Origin: Pseudomonas ovata | GTDB lineage: Bacteria > Pseudomonadota > Gammaproteobacteria > Pseudomonadales > Pseudomonadaceae | DNA: 64,000 nt | Direction of reading: 5' to 3' | Assembly (NCBI RefSeq): GCF_003131185.1 | Contig: NZ_QFFU01000005.1 | Span: 62,001-126,000 of the forward strand | In this document: piece after piece, positions 43,718 through 52,499 of the stretch | How the letters are laid out: every line of letters starts with the position of its first letter | Numbering within the stretch: position 1 is the first letter of the stretch | Translations under genes and position numbers: made by a program | Notes under the pieces: model-generated | What the model was told of the DNA's origin: nothing | Database searches by the model: none | The model's input: only the letters and a program-made list of their open reading frames with translations

Positions 43718-44239
43718 TCACTGCGCCTGGCGGTCGGGGACCGGCAAGGGCGCGTCGCTGTTCCAGCCGCTCACGGGGCGGCCGAACAGGTTTTCGGTAG
43801 TGAAATGCGCCATGCGCCACTGCCCGTCCTCGACCGCAAAGCGCACGTTCAGCCGCGCGGCATTGAGGTGTGAGGCACCACTGGCAAAGGTGCTGGTCTG
43901 CAACATCACCCAGCGGCCGGTCGCCGTCTCACCGTCCACCTCGATCAGTTCGCTGGTCAGAAAGTGCACGTTCAGCGCAAAGTGCGCCGGTGGCTGCATG
44001 TAGCCGGCAAACATTGCGGCGATGGCCGTACGGCCGCGATAACCACCGAAGCTCTTGGCGTAGCGGGCGCCCTTGCCTTCCCACACCGCGTCGGTGGTGA
44101 ACAGCGCGGCCAGTTCATCCAGCGGAGTGTGTTCGTCCAGGGCGTCGCACAGCACCATGTAGCGGTTCATGCAGGCGCGCACGGCGTGCTCGCTTTCGAA
44201 ACGGCGCAGGCGTAGCTCATCGGTCGGGCTCAGGCTCAT
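43718..44239 (-). CDS. iacI: SnoaL/NTF2-like accessory protein of the iac operon
   Basis: 173-residue single-domain NTF2-like protein (SnoaL_4 type): VRACMNRYMVLCDALDEHTPLDELAALFTTDAVWEGKG and GYRGRTAIAAMFAGYM. In iac clusters this position between iacB and iacC is occupied by iacI, whose catalytic role is not established. It is 10 bp from iacB, so within the operon. Confidence 0.87.
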   Translation of the reverse strand: MSLSPTDELRLRRFESEHAVRACMNRYMVLCDALDEHTPLDELAALFTTDAVWEGKGARYAKSFGGYRGRTAIAAMFAGYMQPPAHFALNVHFLTSELIEVDGETATGRWVMLQTSTFASGASHLNAARLNVRFAVEDGQWRMAHFTTENLFGRPVSGWNSDAPLPVPDRQAQ

Positions 44240-44249
44240 GGCGGCGTAC

Positions 44250-44612
44250 TCAGGTGCGCTGGATGATCAGTTCACGGCCCACGCGGGCCTCAACCTTGGC
44301 GTAGCGCCACAATTTGTACGGGCCATCGCCCACGGCGGTGCTGCGAAACAGGTTGCAGGCGGCATGCACAGTCTCGATGTCCGGGACATCGGCCAGCAGG
44401 TACGTGGTCCACGGAAAGCCATCGGACGGCCCGACCATGCCCTGGTCGTCGTCCATGTTGCCCAGCACGCTCACGCCGGGCAGGTCATGGATGCCGTTCC
44501 ACATGGCGCTGAACGCCGCCCACACCTGCAATTGCTCTTCGCGCGCGGCGTCGAAGAAGTTCTGGTTGATGCCCATGCAAAACAGCACACGCAGGCTCTT
44601 TTTCTCGCTCAT
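44250..44612 (-). CDS. iacB: IacB, small protein of the iac operon
   Basis: 120-residue protein with no signal peptide. The start SLRVLFCMGINQNFFDAAREEQLQVWAAF and the end LFRSTAVGDGPYKLWRYAKVEARVGRELI suggest a ferredoxin-like (dimeric alpha-beta barrel) fold. It lies between iacA and iacI as in known iac operons. Its function has not been assigned with certainty; the fold would suit binding of a reactive intermediate (inferred). Confidence 0.87.
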   Translation of the reverse strand: MSEKKSLRVLFCMGINQNFFDAAREEQLQVWAAFSAMWNGIHDLPGVSVLGNMDDDQGMVGPSDGFPWTTYLLADVPDIETVHAACNLFRSTAVGDGPYKLWRYAKVEARVGRELIIQRT

Positions 44613-44630
44613 GACTCGTTCCTCGAACAG

Positions 44631-45803
44631 TTACAGGTAGCCCGGCATGGGCTGTTTGCCGAAGAACATCGCTCCGGCGTTCTGGTAGGTGATGTCGCCC
44701 ATGAAGGCGTGCTGGGTGACCACTTGCGCGTCGTTGACACAGCGTGCCAGGGGACTGGTGTTGTACACGCCGCTCATGCCCGAAAGCATTTGCGCGGTGC
44801 GCGCCACTTCGGCCGCCACCCGGGTGGCGTGGGTCGATGACAGGCGCAGCAGGTTGGTGGCCTCGGCCGGCACCGGGTCGCCGGCCAGCACATGGGCCCA
44901 GGCCTGATCGATGGCTTCGTAGAAAAACGAACGGGCGGCGCGCAAGGCGGCCTCGGCCTTGGCCACATCCACCTGCGCCAGCGGGCGGTCGGCCAGTGCC
45001 GGGGCACCGGTGACCGAGATCCGTCCCGAGGCCATGCCCGCCAGTTCGTCCAGCGCGGCGCGGGCCACGCCCAGGCCGACCACCGACAGCACCTGGGTGG
45101 CGAACGACAGCGACGGGTAGCGGAAGAACGGCTCGGTCAGGTTCGGCGCGCCGCCGCGCACGAAGGTCCACTCCTCGGGCACCACCACATCCTCGACCAC
45201 CAGGTCGTGACTGCCGGTGCCCAGCAGGCCCACGGTGTCCCAGGTCTGTTCGATGCGGGCACGGCTTTGCGGCATCACCGCCAGGCGTGGCAGGTCGAGC
45301 TTGTCACCGTTTTTCGGGGCAATGCCGACGCCGATCAGGTCGGCGCCCATCGAGCCGCTCGAATACTTCCAGCGGCCATTGACCTTGAAGCCGCCGCTGA
45401 CGACCTCGGCCGGCTGCGGCGGGAAGATGCCGCCGGCAAACACCGTGTCGGGACCGTTGGCGTACACCTGTGCCAGGGTGTCCAGTGGCAAGGCGGCCAG
45501 GTACACAGGGCTCATGCCGAAGCTGGCCACCCAGCCGGCCGAACCGTCGGCGTGGGCGATGCGCTCGATCATTTCGCAGAACTGTGCCGGCGAGCATTCG
45601 CACCCGCCAAAGCGCTTGGGCACCAGGGCGCGGTACACGCCATGGGCCTTGAAGGCGTCGATGATGTCGGTGGAAATATGCCGCTGGCGATCGAACTCAC
45701 CCTCACGGGCGCGGTGGCGAATGGTCTCGAGCAAGGCGTCGAACGCAGCGCCCGAGGCCAGGTGAGCGGCGGGGTCTAAAGCCGGCACGGTGAGGGAATT
45801 CAT
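44631..45803 (-). CDS. iacA: Indole-3-acetate monooxygenase, acyl-CoA-dehydrogenase fold
   Basis: 390-residue flavin-dependent hydroxylase of the acyl-CoA dehydrogenase superfamily (HpaH/DszC-like). N-terminal helical domain: KAHGVYRALVPKRFGGCE. Middle beta domain: GGFKVNGRWKYSSGSMGADLIGVG and DTVGLLGTGSHDLVVEDVVVP. C-terminal helices: MLSGMSGVYNTSPLARCVNDAQVVTQHAFM. It carries out the first step of auxin degradation with reduced flavin, presumably from IacG. The ATG at 45803 has GGAG 6 bp upstream. It lies 14 bp after iacH. Confidence 0.92.
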   Translation of the reverse strand: MNSLTVPALDPAAHLASGAAFDALLETIRHRAREGEFDRQRHISTDIIDAFKAHGVYRALVPKRFGGCECSPAQFCEMIERIAHADGSAGWVASFGMSPVYLAALPLDTLAQVYANGPDTVFAGGIFPPQPAEVVSGGFKVNGRWKYSSGSMGADLIGVGIAPKNGDKLDLPRLAVMPQSRARIEQTWDTVGLLGTGSHDLVVEDVVVPEEWTFVRGGAPNLTEPFFRYPSLSFATQVLSVVGLGVARAALDELAGMASGRISVTGAPALADRPLAQVDVAKAEAALRAARSFFYEAIDQAWAHVLAGDPVPAEATNLLRLSSTHATRVAAEVARTAQMLSGMSGVYNTSPLARCVNDAQVVTQHAFMGDITYQNAGAMFFGKQPMPGYL

Positions 45804-45817
45804 GAGAGGCTCCATGA

Positions 45818-46939
45818 TCAGGTCCGATTGCTATAAAGGCGTTGCAGCAGCAAGCCTGCGGCGGCCAGCAAGGCTTCGTCGGCGCCCTTGGCACCGACCA
45901 GTTGCAGGCCGACCGGCAAGCCGTGCGGGCTGCCCAGCGGAATACTCAGGGCCGGATGGCCGGAGAGGTTGAACGGCCTGACCAGAGCGGTCATGCCCAG
46001 CACCGCACGGGTGTCGGCGGCTTCATCGAGGCGCAGTGGAAAGTCCGGCATGGTCGGCAGCACCAGCACGTCATGCGCGGCCAGCGCGGCGTCCACTTCA
46101 GCGGTGAATTGGCGGCGCACCGCTTCGGCTTCGGCCAGCGCCGCCTCCGAGGTGGCACCGGCGGCGGCCAGGCGCCCGGCGATGTCGTCGCCGACCTGTC
46201 CGGTTGCCAGCAGATGACCGCAGGCGGCGAAGGTTTCGCGGTTGATCACCACCATTCCGGCCTCATAAGCCGCCTTGAAAGAAGGCAATTCGACCCGGCT
46301 CAGCGGTTGGCCACTGGCGGCCAGTGCGGCATCGATGACCTGATGCACCGCTTCGCTGGCCGGCACGTCGATCACACCGAGGCGCACCTGCGCCGGCGGC
46401 GTCACCGGCCGGTAGCCGGGGTCGATGGCCTGCATGGCGGTTTCAAGCATCGGCAACGAGGCCGCGAACGGACCGACGCAATCAAGGCTGGTGTGTGCAG
46501 GCATCACGCCACGGCGGCTGACGCGGCCAAAGGTCGGCTTGAAGCCGAACACGCCGCAGCAGCAGGCCGGAATGCGGACCGAACCGCCGGTGTCGGTGCC
46601 CAGGCTGAAATCGGCCAGGCCCGCCGCGACCGCCGCCGCCGAACCGCTCGATGAGCCGCCCGGAATTTGCTCGGGGAAACGCGGGTTGAGCGCGGTGCCG
46701 GTATGGCGATTGATGCCGGTGGTGCCGAAGGCCAGCTCATGCAGGCTGGTCTTGCCGATCAGGCGGCAGCCGGCGGCCAGCAGATGATCGACCACCTCGG
46801 CATTGGCGGTGGCGGGCACGGCGCTGTCCAGAGCGCGGCTGGAGGCACGGGTGGCCACGCCCTTCACGTCAAGGGTGTCCTTGACCATGACCCTTGGGCC
46901 GTTGCCACCCATAGAGAGTTGTTCCACGACGATCGTCAT
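45818..46939 (-). CDS. iacH: Amidase-signature protein of the iac operon
   Basis: 373-residue amidase-signature enzyme with the Ser-cisSer-Lys triad visible: Lys in RVMVKDTLDVKG, Ser in PGGSSSGSAAAVAAG and Ser in GTDTGGSVRIPA. It is the first gene of the operon; GAGGT precedes the ATG at 46939 and an in-frame start further upstream is unlikely. In iac clusters IacH is not essential for attack on auxin itself and may release the acid from amide conjugates; that is inference. Confidence 0.9.
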   Translation of the reverse strand: MTIVVEQLSMGGNGPRVMVKDTLDVKGVATRASSRALDSAVPATANAEVVDHLLAAGCRLIGKTSLHELAFGTTGINRHTGTALNPRFPEQIPGGSSSGSAAAVAAGLADFSLGTDTGGSVRIPACCCGVFGFKPTFGRVSRRGVMPAHTSLDCVGPFAASLPMLETAMQAIDPGYRPVTPPAQVRLGVIDVPASEAVHQVIDAALAASGQPLSRVELPSFKAAYEAGMVVINRETFAACGHLLATGQVGDDIAGRLAAAGATSEAALAEAEAVRRQFTAEVDAALAAHDVLVLPTMPDFPLRLDEAADTRAVLGMTALVRPFNLSGHPALSIPLGSPHGLPVGLQLVGAKGADEALLAAAGLLLQRLYSNRT

Positions 46940-47496
46940 TTGCGCTACCTCGTTCGAACCGATTGCCCGCTGGCGTCCGGCTTTTTTCAAACATCGCTCA
47001 AATTTACTTGAATCGTCAACTGAATTTTCAATGGAATATTCAAAACCTTTTTGGTGCGTGATTTTGGCTTTGGCACCGAAAGGGCGCAGTCCGTTAAAAC
47101 CGTAAAATGGCCATTAAAAAACTATTTTTTCTTTAAAAACATATAGATATAAGAAACCACCAAAAAATAGATTCAAATAGTCGCAGCGGACGACTATGCT
47201 CAGCCCTGTGCAGAAATAGACAAAAAGATTCACCAAATAAAAAATTTTCCGCCAAAAAAGAGCATAAAAATGCCTGAAAAAATCCGCTCAAAAAACCTGC
47301 TCAACGCCTTGATTTCAGTGCTTTTCGCCCTGTCTGGCCGCGCCGTTTCGCCGTCTTCACTTCCCTCATCGCCACGCCCTGCCAGACCGCGCCCAGCCTC
47401 GGTGCGCGCCAGTCACTGGCACGCAACCTGCTATCGATCCCCTGACTTCCTGGTGCCCTCGACGCCCTGGCCGACTTCCGTTCAATGGAGACTGTG
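46940..47496. promoter_or_regulatory. AT-rich divergent control region, iacH / ABC transporter
   Basis: 557 bp without a convincing gene; the part from 46985 to 47290 is strikingly AT-rich for this genome. It includes the perfect inverted repeat ATAGTCG-CAGCGGA-CGACTAT (47177-47197) and TTGAAT/ATTCAA arms around 47010-47043. It must contain the promoters for iacHABICDEFG and for the ABC transporter operon, and the likely binding site of the MarR regulator IacR. Confidence 0.7.
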
Positions 47497-48654
47497 ATGA
47501 AAAAACTACTGACCGCCGCCTTGCTGTCCGGCGCTGCCGGCCTGGCCCTGGGCTGGACCCCCACAAGTCAGGCCGAGGTGAAGATCGGTGTGATCACTTC
47601 CTCCAGCGGGCCGATCGCCCAAGTGGGGATCCCGCAGAAAAACAGCGTGGCGCTGATGCCGACCACAATGGGCGAACAGACCGTGCGCTACATCTCGCTG
47701 GACGACGGCAGCGACCCGACCGCCTCGGTCAAGGCCTTCAAGAAGCTGGTCGATGAAGAAAAGGTCGACGCCATCATCGGCCCGAGCGGTTCGCCCAATG
47801 CGATGGGGGTGATCCAGTTTGCCGCCGCCTCCGGCACGCCGATGCTGGCGCCGGTCGGTACAGCAGCGGTGGTGCTGCCGATGACCGAGCAGAAGAAATG
47901 GGTGTTCAAGACCACCCAGAACGATGACCTGATTGCCCAGGCGCTGATGCAAGACATGCTCAAGCGCGGCATCAAGACCCTGGGCTTCATTGGTACGGCC
48001 GACCCCTACGGTGAGAACTGGGCCAAGGTCATGGGCGCGCTGGCCGAAAAGAACGGTCTCAAGATCGTCGCCAGTGAGCGCTTCCAGCGCCAGGACACCT
48101 CGGTGACCGGCCAGGGCCTGAAAGTGCTGATGGCGCGCCCGGACGCGGTGCTGATCGCCGCCCCCGGCAGTTCGGCGGTGATGCCACAGACCACGCTGTT
48201 CGACCAGGGCTACAAGGGCCAGATGTACCAGACCCATGGCGCGGCGCTGGAGCAGTTCCTGCAACTGGGTGGCAAGAAGGTCGAAGGCACCATCCTGGCC
48301 GCCAGCCTGATGCTGGTGCTGGACGAAATGCCCGATGACCACCCGTCCAAGGCCATCGCCCGCCAGTACATCGACGCCTACAAGACCGCCTACGGGCAGA
48401 CCCCGGCGACCTTCGGCGCCAACGTCTACGACGCCGGCCTGCTGCTGGAAAAAGCCATCCCGATCGCCAGCCAGAAAGCCGCACCGGGGACGCCGGAGTT
48501 TCGCGCCGCGCTGCGCGATGCGCTGGAGCAGACCCGCGAGCTGCCCGGCACCCAGGGCGTGTACAGCATGAGCGCCGAGGACCACAGCGGCTTCGATGAC
48601 CGCGGCCGCGAACTGATCACCGTCAAGGACGGCCGCTGGACGCTGCTCAAATAA
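47497..48654 (+). CDS. Periplasmic binding protein, branched-chain-amino-acid type
   Basis: 385-residue solute receptor of the LivK-like class (Peripla_BP_6). The signal peptide is cleaved after TPTSQA (about residue 26). It is followed by EVKIGVITSSSGPIAQVG, IIGPSGSPNAMGVIQFAAASGTPMLAP, FIGTADPYGENWAKVM and FGANVYDAGLLLEKAIP. No lipobox. The ATG at 47497 has ATGGAG 6 bp upstream. Receptors of this class often bind aromatic acids. Divergence from the iac operon suggests an indole- or aryl-acetate ligand (inferred). A REP element separates it from the permease gene. Confidence 0.9.
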   Translation: MKKLLTAALLSGAAGLALGWTPTSQAEVKIGVITSSSGPIAQVGIPQKNSVALMPTTMGEQTVRYISLDDGSDPTASVKAFKKLVDEEKVDAIIGPSGSPNAMGVIQFAAASGTPMLAPVGTAAVVLPMTEQKKWVFKTTQNDDLIAQALMQDMLKRGIKTLGFIGTADPYGENWAKVMGALAEKNGLKIVASERFQRQDTSVTGQGLKVLMARPDAVLIAAPGSSAVMPQTTLFDQGYKGQMYQTHGAALEQFLQLGGKKVEGTILAASLMLVLDEMPDDHPSKAIARQYIDAYKTAYGQTPATFGANVYDAGLLLEKAIPIASQKAAPGTPEFRAALRDALEQTRELPGTQGVYSMSAEDHSGFDDRGRELITVKDGRWTLLK

Positions 48655-48679
48655 GGGCCAACCCCGGTTGCGCTTCGGC

Positions 48680-48846
48680 TGTAGGAGCGCGCTTGCCCGC
48701 GACCGGCTGCGTCAGCAGTCGTAAATCTTCAGCGTTTCGCAGATTTTAAATGCCATCACAGTCATGAATTTGTGGCGTTTCAGAAATTTTGCGAGCGCTG
48801 ACGCACTCGGTCGCGGTGGTCCGGCATTCCGGCAGAGCGCACCTAC
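48680..48846. repeat. REP-type inverted repeat element, copy 3, inside the ABC operon
   Basis: CTGTAGGAGCGCGCTTGCCC at 48680 to the decayed inverse GAGCGCACCTAC at 48846, with inner GCGTTTCGCAGATTTT. It occupies most of the 251-bp gap between the binding-protein and permease genes. Confidence 0.8.
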
Positions 48847-48905
48847 CGCCACGTTTCCAGACCTGTGCCCATAAAAACCGTATTCAGCCTTGCGAGAACC
48901 TTCCC

Positions 48906-49943
48906 ATGAATGTCCAGATAGCCCTGCTGCTGGGCCAGGACGGCATCACCAACGGTGCCATCTATGCCCTACTCGCGCTGTCGATATTGCTGGTGTTCAC
49001 CGTCACCCGCGTGCTTCTGATTCCCCAGGGCGAATTCGTCACCTACGGCGCCCTGACCATGGCCGCTATCCAGGCCGGTCACCCGACGCCACTGGCCTGG
49101 TTGCTGCTGGCCCTGACCCTGATCGAGGCCGTGCTCGACGTCGTGGCGCGCTACCGTGCCGGGCGCGGGGTGCGCATTGATCGGCGCATGCTGGTCAAGG
49201 CCGGCTATTGCGCGCTGCTGGTGCTGGCCGTGTACCAGCTGCCGCTGGCCAGCCTGCCGATGGCCGCCCAGGCCGTGCTGACCCTGTGCCTGGTAGTGCC
49301 GTTGGGGCCGTTGATGTACCGCCTGTTCTTCCAGCCCATCGCCGGCGCCACGCCGCTGGTGCTGCTGATCGTGTCGATTGCCGTGCACGTGGCCATGGTC
49401 GGCCTGGGCCTTTTGCTGTTCGGCCCGGAAGGCGCACGCACCAAACCGTTTTCCGAAGCCGGCCTGGCGCTGGGCCCGGTCACCCTCAACAGCCAGACCC
49501 TGTGGGTGCTGGCGCTGTCGCTGGTGCTGATCACCACCCTGTTTCTGTTCTTCGGCCGCAGCCTGTATGGCAAGGCCCTGCAGGCCACGGCGGTGAACCG
49601 CACCGGCGCACGCCTGATGGGCATTTCGCCGGACCTGGCCGGCAAGGCGACCTTCGGCATGGCGACCTTCATCGGCTGCCTGTCGGGGATTCTGATTGCG
49701 CCTATTACCACGCTGTATTTCGACTCCGGCTTTGTCATCAGCCTCAAGGGCTTCGTCGGCGCCATCATCGGCGGCCTGATCAGTTACCCGCTGGCGGCCG
49801 TGGGCGCGGTGGCGGTCGGCCTGGTCGAGGCGTTCTCGATGTTCTGGGCCAGTAACTACAAGGAGGTGATCGTGTTCACCCTGATCATTCCCTTTCTGCT
49901 GTGGCGCTCGCTGCTCAGCCATCACGTGGAGGAAGAGGCATGA
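48906..49943 (+). CDS. ABC transporter permease, LivH-like
   Basis: 345-residue inner-membrane permease with about eight to ten hydrophobic segments. LivH landmarks: LGQDGITNGAIYALLALSILLVFTVTRVLLIPQGEF at the start, TAVNRTGARLMGISPDLAGKATF in the conserved cytoplasmic loop, and GFVGAIIGGLISYPLAAVGAVAVGLVEAF. It is somewhat longer than LivH owing to an insert around residues 55-90. The ATG at 48906 follows the REP element. Its stop overlaps the start of the fused permease-ATPase gene (ATGA). Confidence 0.9.
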   Translation: MNVQIALLLGQDGITNGAIYALLALSILLVFTVTRVLLIPQGEFVTYGALTMAAIQAGHPTPLAWLLLALTLIEAVLDVVARYRAGRGVRIDRRMLVKAGYCALLVLAVYQLPLASLPMAAQAVLTLCLVVPLGPLMYRLFFQPIAGATPLVLLIVSIAVHVAMVGLGLLLFGPEGARTKPFSEAGLALGPVTLNSQTLWVLALSLVLITTLFLFFGRSLYGKALQATAVNRTGARLMGISPDLAGKATFGMATFIGCLSGILIAPITTLYFDSGFVISLKGFVGAIIGGLISYPLAAVGAVAVGLVEAFSMFWASNYKEVIVFTLIIPFLLWRSLLSHHVEEEA

Positions 49944-51727
49944 AGCCCCGTCACCTGACCCTGGCCTTTATCGCCGTCATGGGCCTGGCCCCCCTGCTGT
50001 TGCCGACCTTCCAGGTCACCCTGCTCAACTACATCGGCCTGTATGCACTGGTGGTGCTGGGCCTGGTGCTGCTGACCGGCGTCGGCGGCATGACCAGCTT
50101 CGGCCAGGCCGCCTTTGTGGGTCTGGGTGCCTACACCAGTGCCTACCTGACCACCACCGAACAATTGCCGGCCTGGCTGGCCTGGGCCGGCGGCTCGCCG
50201 TGGCTGGCGCTGCTGGTAGGGCTGGTGCTCACGGCGGTGGTGGCCATTGCGCTGGGCGCGATGACCCTCAAGCTGTCGGGTCATTACCTGCCGCTGGGCA
50301 CCATCGCCTGGGGCCTGTCGCTGTATTACCTGTTCGGCAACCTTGAAGGCCTGGGCGGCCAGACCGGTATCAGCGACCTGCCGGCCATCAGCCTGTTCGG
50401 GCTGGTGCTGGACAAGGGCGAGAAGATTTTCTACCTGATCTGGGCCGTGCTGCTGGTGGCGATCGTGATCACCCAGAACCTGCTCGACTCGCGCCAGGGC
50501 CGGGCGATCCGGGCGCTCAAGGGCGGCCAGGTGATGGCCGAGTCGATGGGCGTCAATACCTTTCGCGCCAAGCTGGTGATTTTCCTGGTCTCGGCGTTGT
50601 TCGCGGCGGTGTCCGGCTGGCTGTATGCGCACACCCAGCGCTTCGTCAACCCGACGCCGTTCGGCCTGCACATGGGCATCGACTACCTGTTCATGGCCTT
50701 GATCGGCGGGGTCGGCAGTGTCTGGGGCGCGTTGCTCGGTGCCGGCGTGCTGACCCTGCTCAAGCAGTGGCTGCAGGACTGGCTGCCACTGGTGATGGGC
50801 AGCCAGGGCAACTACGAGACCATCGTCTTCGGCCTGCTGGTGATTTTGATGATGCAGCGCATGCCCGGCGGCTTGTGGCCGCTGCTGGCCAAGCGCTTTG
50901 CCCAGTCTCGCCCGCCGCGCCCGGCACCGCCAGAGGCCGAGGCCCTGGCACGTCGCACGCAACCGGCCAAGGGCGAGCTGATTCTTGAAGCGCGCCAGGT
51001 GACCCGCTGCTTTGGCGGCCTGGTGGCCAACAACGCCATGAACCTGAGCCTGCACGCCGGCGAGATCCTGGCCCTGATCGGCCCCAACGGCGCCGGCAAG
51101 AGCACCCTGTTCAACCAGCTCTCCGGCGTCGACATCCCGACCTCGGGCGACGTGCTGTTTCTGGGCCAGCGCATCAATGGCATCCCCTCGCGCCACATCG
51201 CCCGGCTGGGCATGAGCCGCACCTTCCAGCACGTCAAGCTGCTGCCGAGCATGACCGTGCTGGAAAACGTCGCCATCGGCGCCCACCTGCGCGCCCAGGG
51301 CGGCGTGCTGTCGAGCTTTGCCCACTTGGAGCGCAGCGAAGAGGCGCGCCTGCTGGCCGAAGCACGTCGGCAACTGGAGCGCGTCGGCCTGGGCGAGCAC
51401 CTGTACGAAGAAGCCGGTGCCCTGGCGCTGGGCCAGCAACGCATCCTGGAAATCGCCCGCGCCCTGTGCGCCGACCCTTGCCTGTTGCTGCTCGACGAGC
51501 CGGCGGCCGGTCTGCGCCATAAAGAGAAACAGGAACTGGCCGCCCTGCTGGGCCGCCTGCGCGACGAGGGCATGGCCATTTTACTGGTCGAGCACGACAT
51601 GGACTTTGTCATGGGCCTGGTCGACCGCATCACCGTCATGGAATTCGGCCAGAAGATCGCCGAAGGCCTGCCCGAGACCATCCAGTCCGACCCTGCCGTC
51701 TTGCAAGCCTATCTGGGCGTGGAGTGA
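49940..51727 (+). CDS. Fused ABC permease-ATPase (LivM-LivG)
   Basis: 595-residue fusion of two transporter subunits. Residues 1-330 form a LivM-like permease (YALVVLGLVLLTGVGGMTSFGQAAFVGLGAYTSAYL; LIGGVGSVWGALLGAGVLTLL). From about residue 345 there is a full ABC ATPase: Walker A GPNGAGKST near 381, QQRILEIARAL in place of the canonical signature (LALGQQRIL), Walker B LLLLDEPAAGL, and the His switch in LVEHDMDFV. The ATG at 49940 overlaps the upstream stop by 4 bp. It pairs with LivF-like 51731-52489. Confidence 0.92.
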   Translation: MKPRHLTLAFIAVMGLAPLLLPTFQVTLLNYIGLYALVVLGLVLLTGVGGMTSFGQAAFVGLGAYTSAYLTTTEQLPAWLAWAGGSPWLALLVGLVLTAVVAIALGAMTLKLSGHYLPLGTIAWGLSLYYLFGNLEGLGGQTGISDLPAISLFGLVLDKGEKIFYLIWAVLLVAIVITQNLLDSRQGRAIRALKGGQVMAESMGVNTFRAKLVIFLVSALFAAVSGWLYAHTQRFVNPTPFGLHMGIDYLFMALIGGVGSVWGALLGAGVLTLLKQWLQDWLPLVMGSQGNYETIVFGLLVILMMQRMPGGLWPLLAKRFAQSRPPRPAPPEAEALARRTQPAKGELILEARQVTRCFGGLVANNAMNLSLHAGEILALIGPNGAGKSTLFNQLSGVDIPTSGDVLFLGQRINGIPSRHIARLGMSRTFQHVKLLPSMTVLENVAIGAHLRAQGGVLSSFAHLERSEEARLLAEARRQLERVGLGEHLYEEAGALALGQQRILEIARALCADPCLLLLDEPAAGLRHKEKQELAALLGRLRDEGMAILLVEHDMDFVMGLVDRITVMEFGQKIAEGLPETIQSDPAVLQAYLGVE

Positions 51728-51730
51728 AGC

Positions 51731-52489
51731 ATGAACCTTGTGAACAAGCCCCTGCTCGAGATCAACAACCTGTGCGTGGCCTACGGCAAGGTCGAAGCGC
51801 TGACCGACGCCAGCCTGACCGTCGGCCAGGGCCAGATCGTCACCGTGATCGGCCCCAACGGCGCCGGCAAGACCACCTTGCTCTCGGCCATCATGGGCCT
51901 GCTGGGCTCGCGTGGGCAGGTCAATTTTGACGGGCGCCTGGAAGTGGTGCCTGAAGTGGAAGTGCTGGTGGGCCGCGGGCTTGGCCTGGTGCCGGAAAAG
52001 CGCGAGCTGTTTTCCAGCATGAGCGTCGAGGACAACCTCAAGCTCGGCGGCTTCATGCGCTACCGCCAGGGCGACCGCTCGTTCGCTGCCAGCCTGGACG
52101 ACATCTACAGCCTGTTCCCGCGCCTGCAGGAACGCCGCAAGCAGGCCGCCGCCACGCTGTCCGGTGGCGAGCGGCAGATGCTCGCCGTGGGCCGGGCACT
52201 GATGGCCAAGCCCAAGCTGCTGATGCTCGACGAACCCAGCCTGGGCCTGGCGCCGCTGATCACCCGCGAGATCTTTCGCATCATTGATCAACTGCGTGGC
52301 CAGGGCGTATCGATCCTGCTGGTCGAGCAGAACGCCCGCGCCGCCCTGAAAGTCGCCGACTACGCCTACGTGCTGGAAACCGGCCAGGTGGCCATGCACG
52401 GCCCCGCGGCGCGGCTGGCCCACGACCCGCGGGTGATCGACGCCTACCTGGGCGCCGCCAGCAAACACCAGACCATGCTTGCCAGCTGA
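51731..52489 (+). CDS. ABC transporter ATP-binding protein, LivF-like
   Basis: 252-residue ATPase with Walker [10 protein letters not shown] (near residue 39), signature [15 protein letters not shown], Walker [15 protein letters not shown] and the switch LLVEQNA typical of LivF. It lies 3 bp after the fused LivMG gene and should heterodimerise with its ATPase half. It completes a four-gene transporter system. Confidence 0.93.
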   Translation: MNLVNKPLLEINNLCVAYGKVEALTDASLTVGQGQIVTVIGPNGAGKTTLLSAIMGLLGSRGQVNFDGRLEVVPEVEVLVGRGLGLVPEKRELFSSMSVEDNLKLGGFMRYRQGDRSFAASLDDIYSLFPRLQERRKQAAATLSGGERQMLAVGRALMAKPKLLMLDEPSLGLAPLITREIFRIIDQLRGQGVSILLVEQNARAALKVADYAYVLETGQVAMHGPAARLAHDPRVIDAYLGAASKHQTMLAS

Positions 52490-52499
52490 GGACATACTC

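Noticed and set aside
49922..51520. 532-codon minus-strand open frame
   Set aside because: Antisense to the fused permease-ATPase gene; low-complexity composition.
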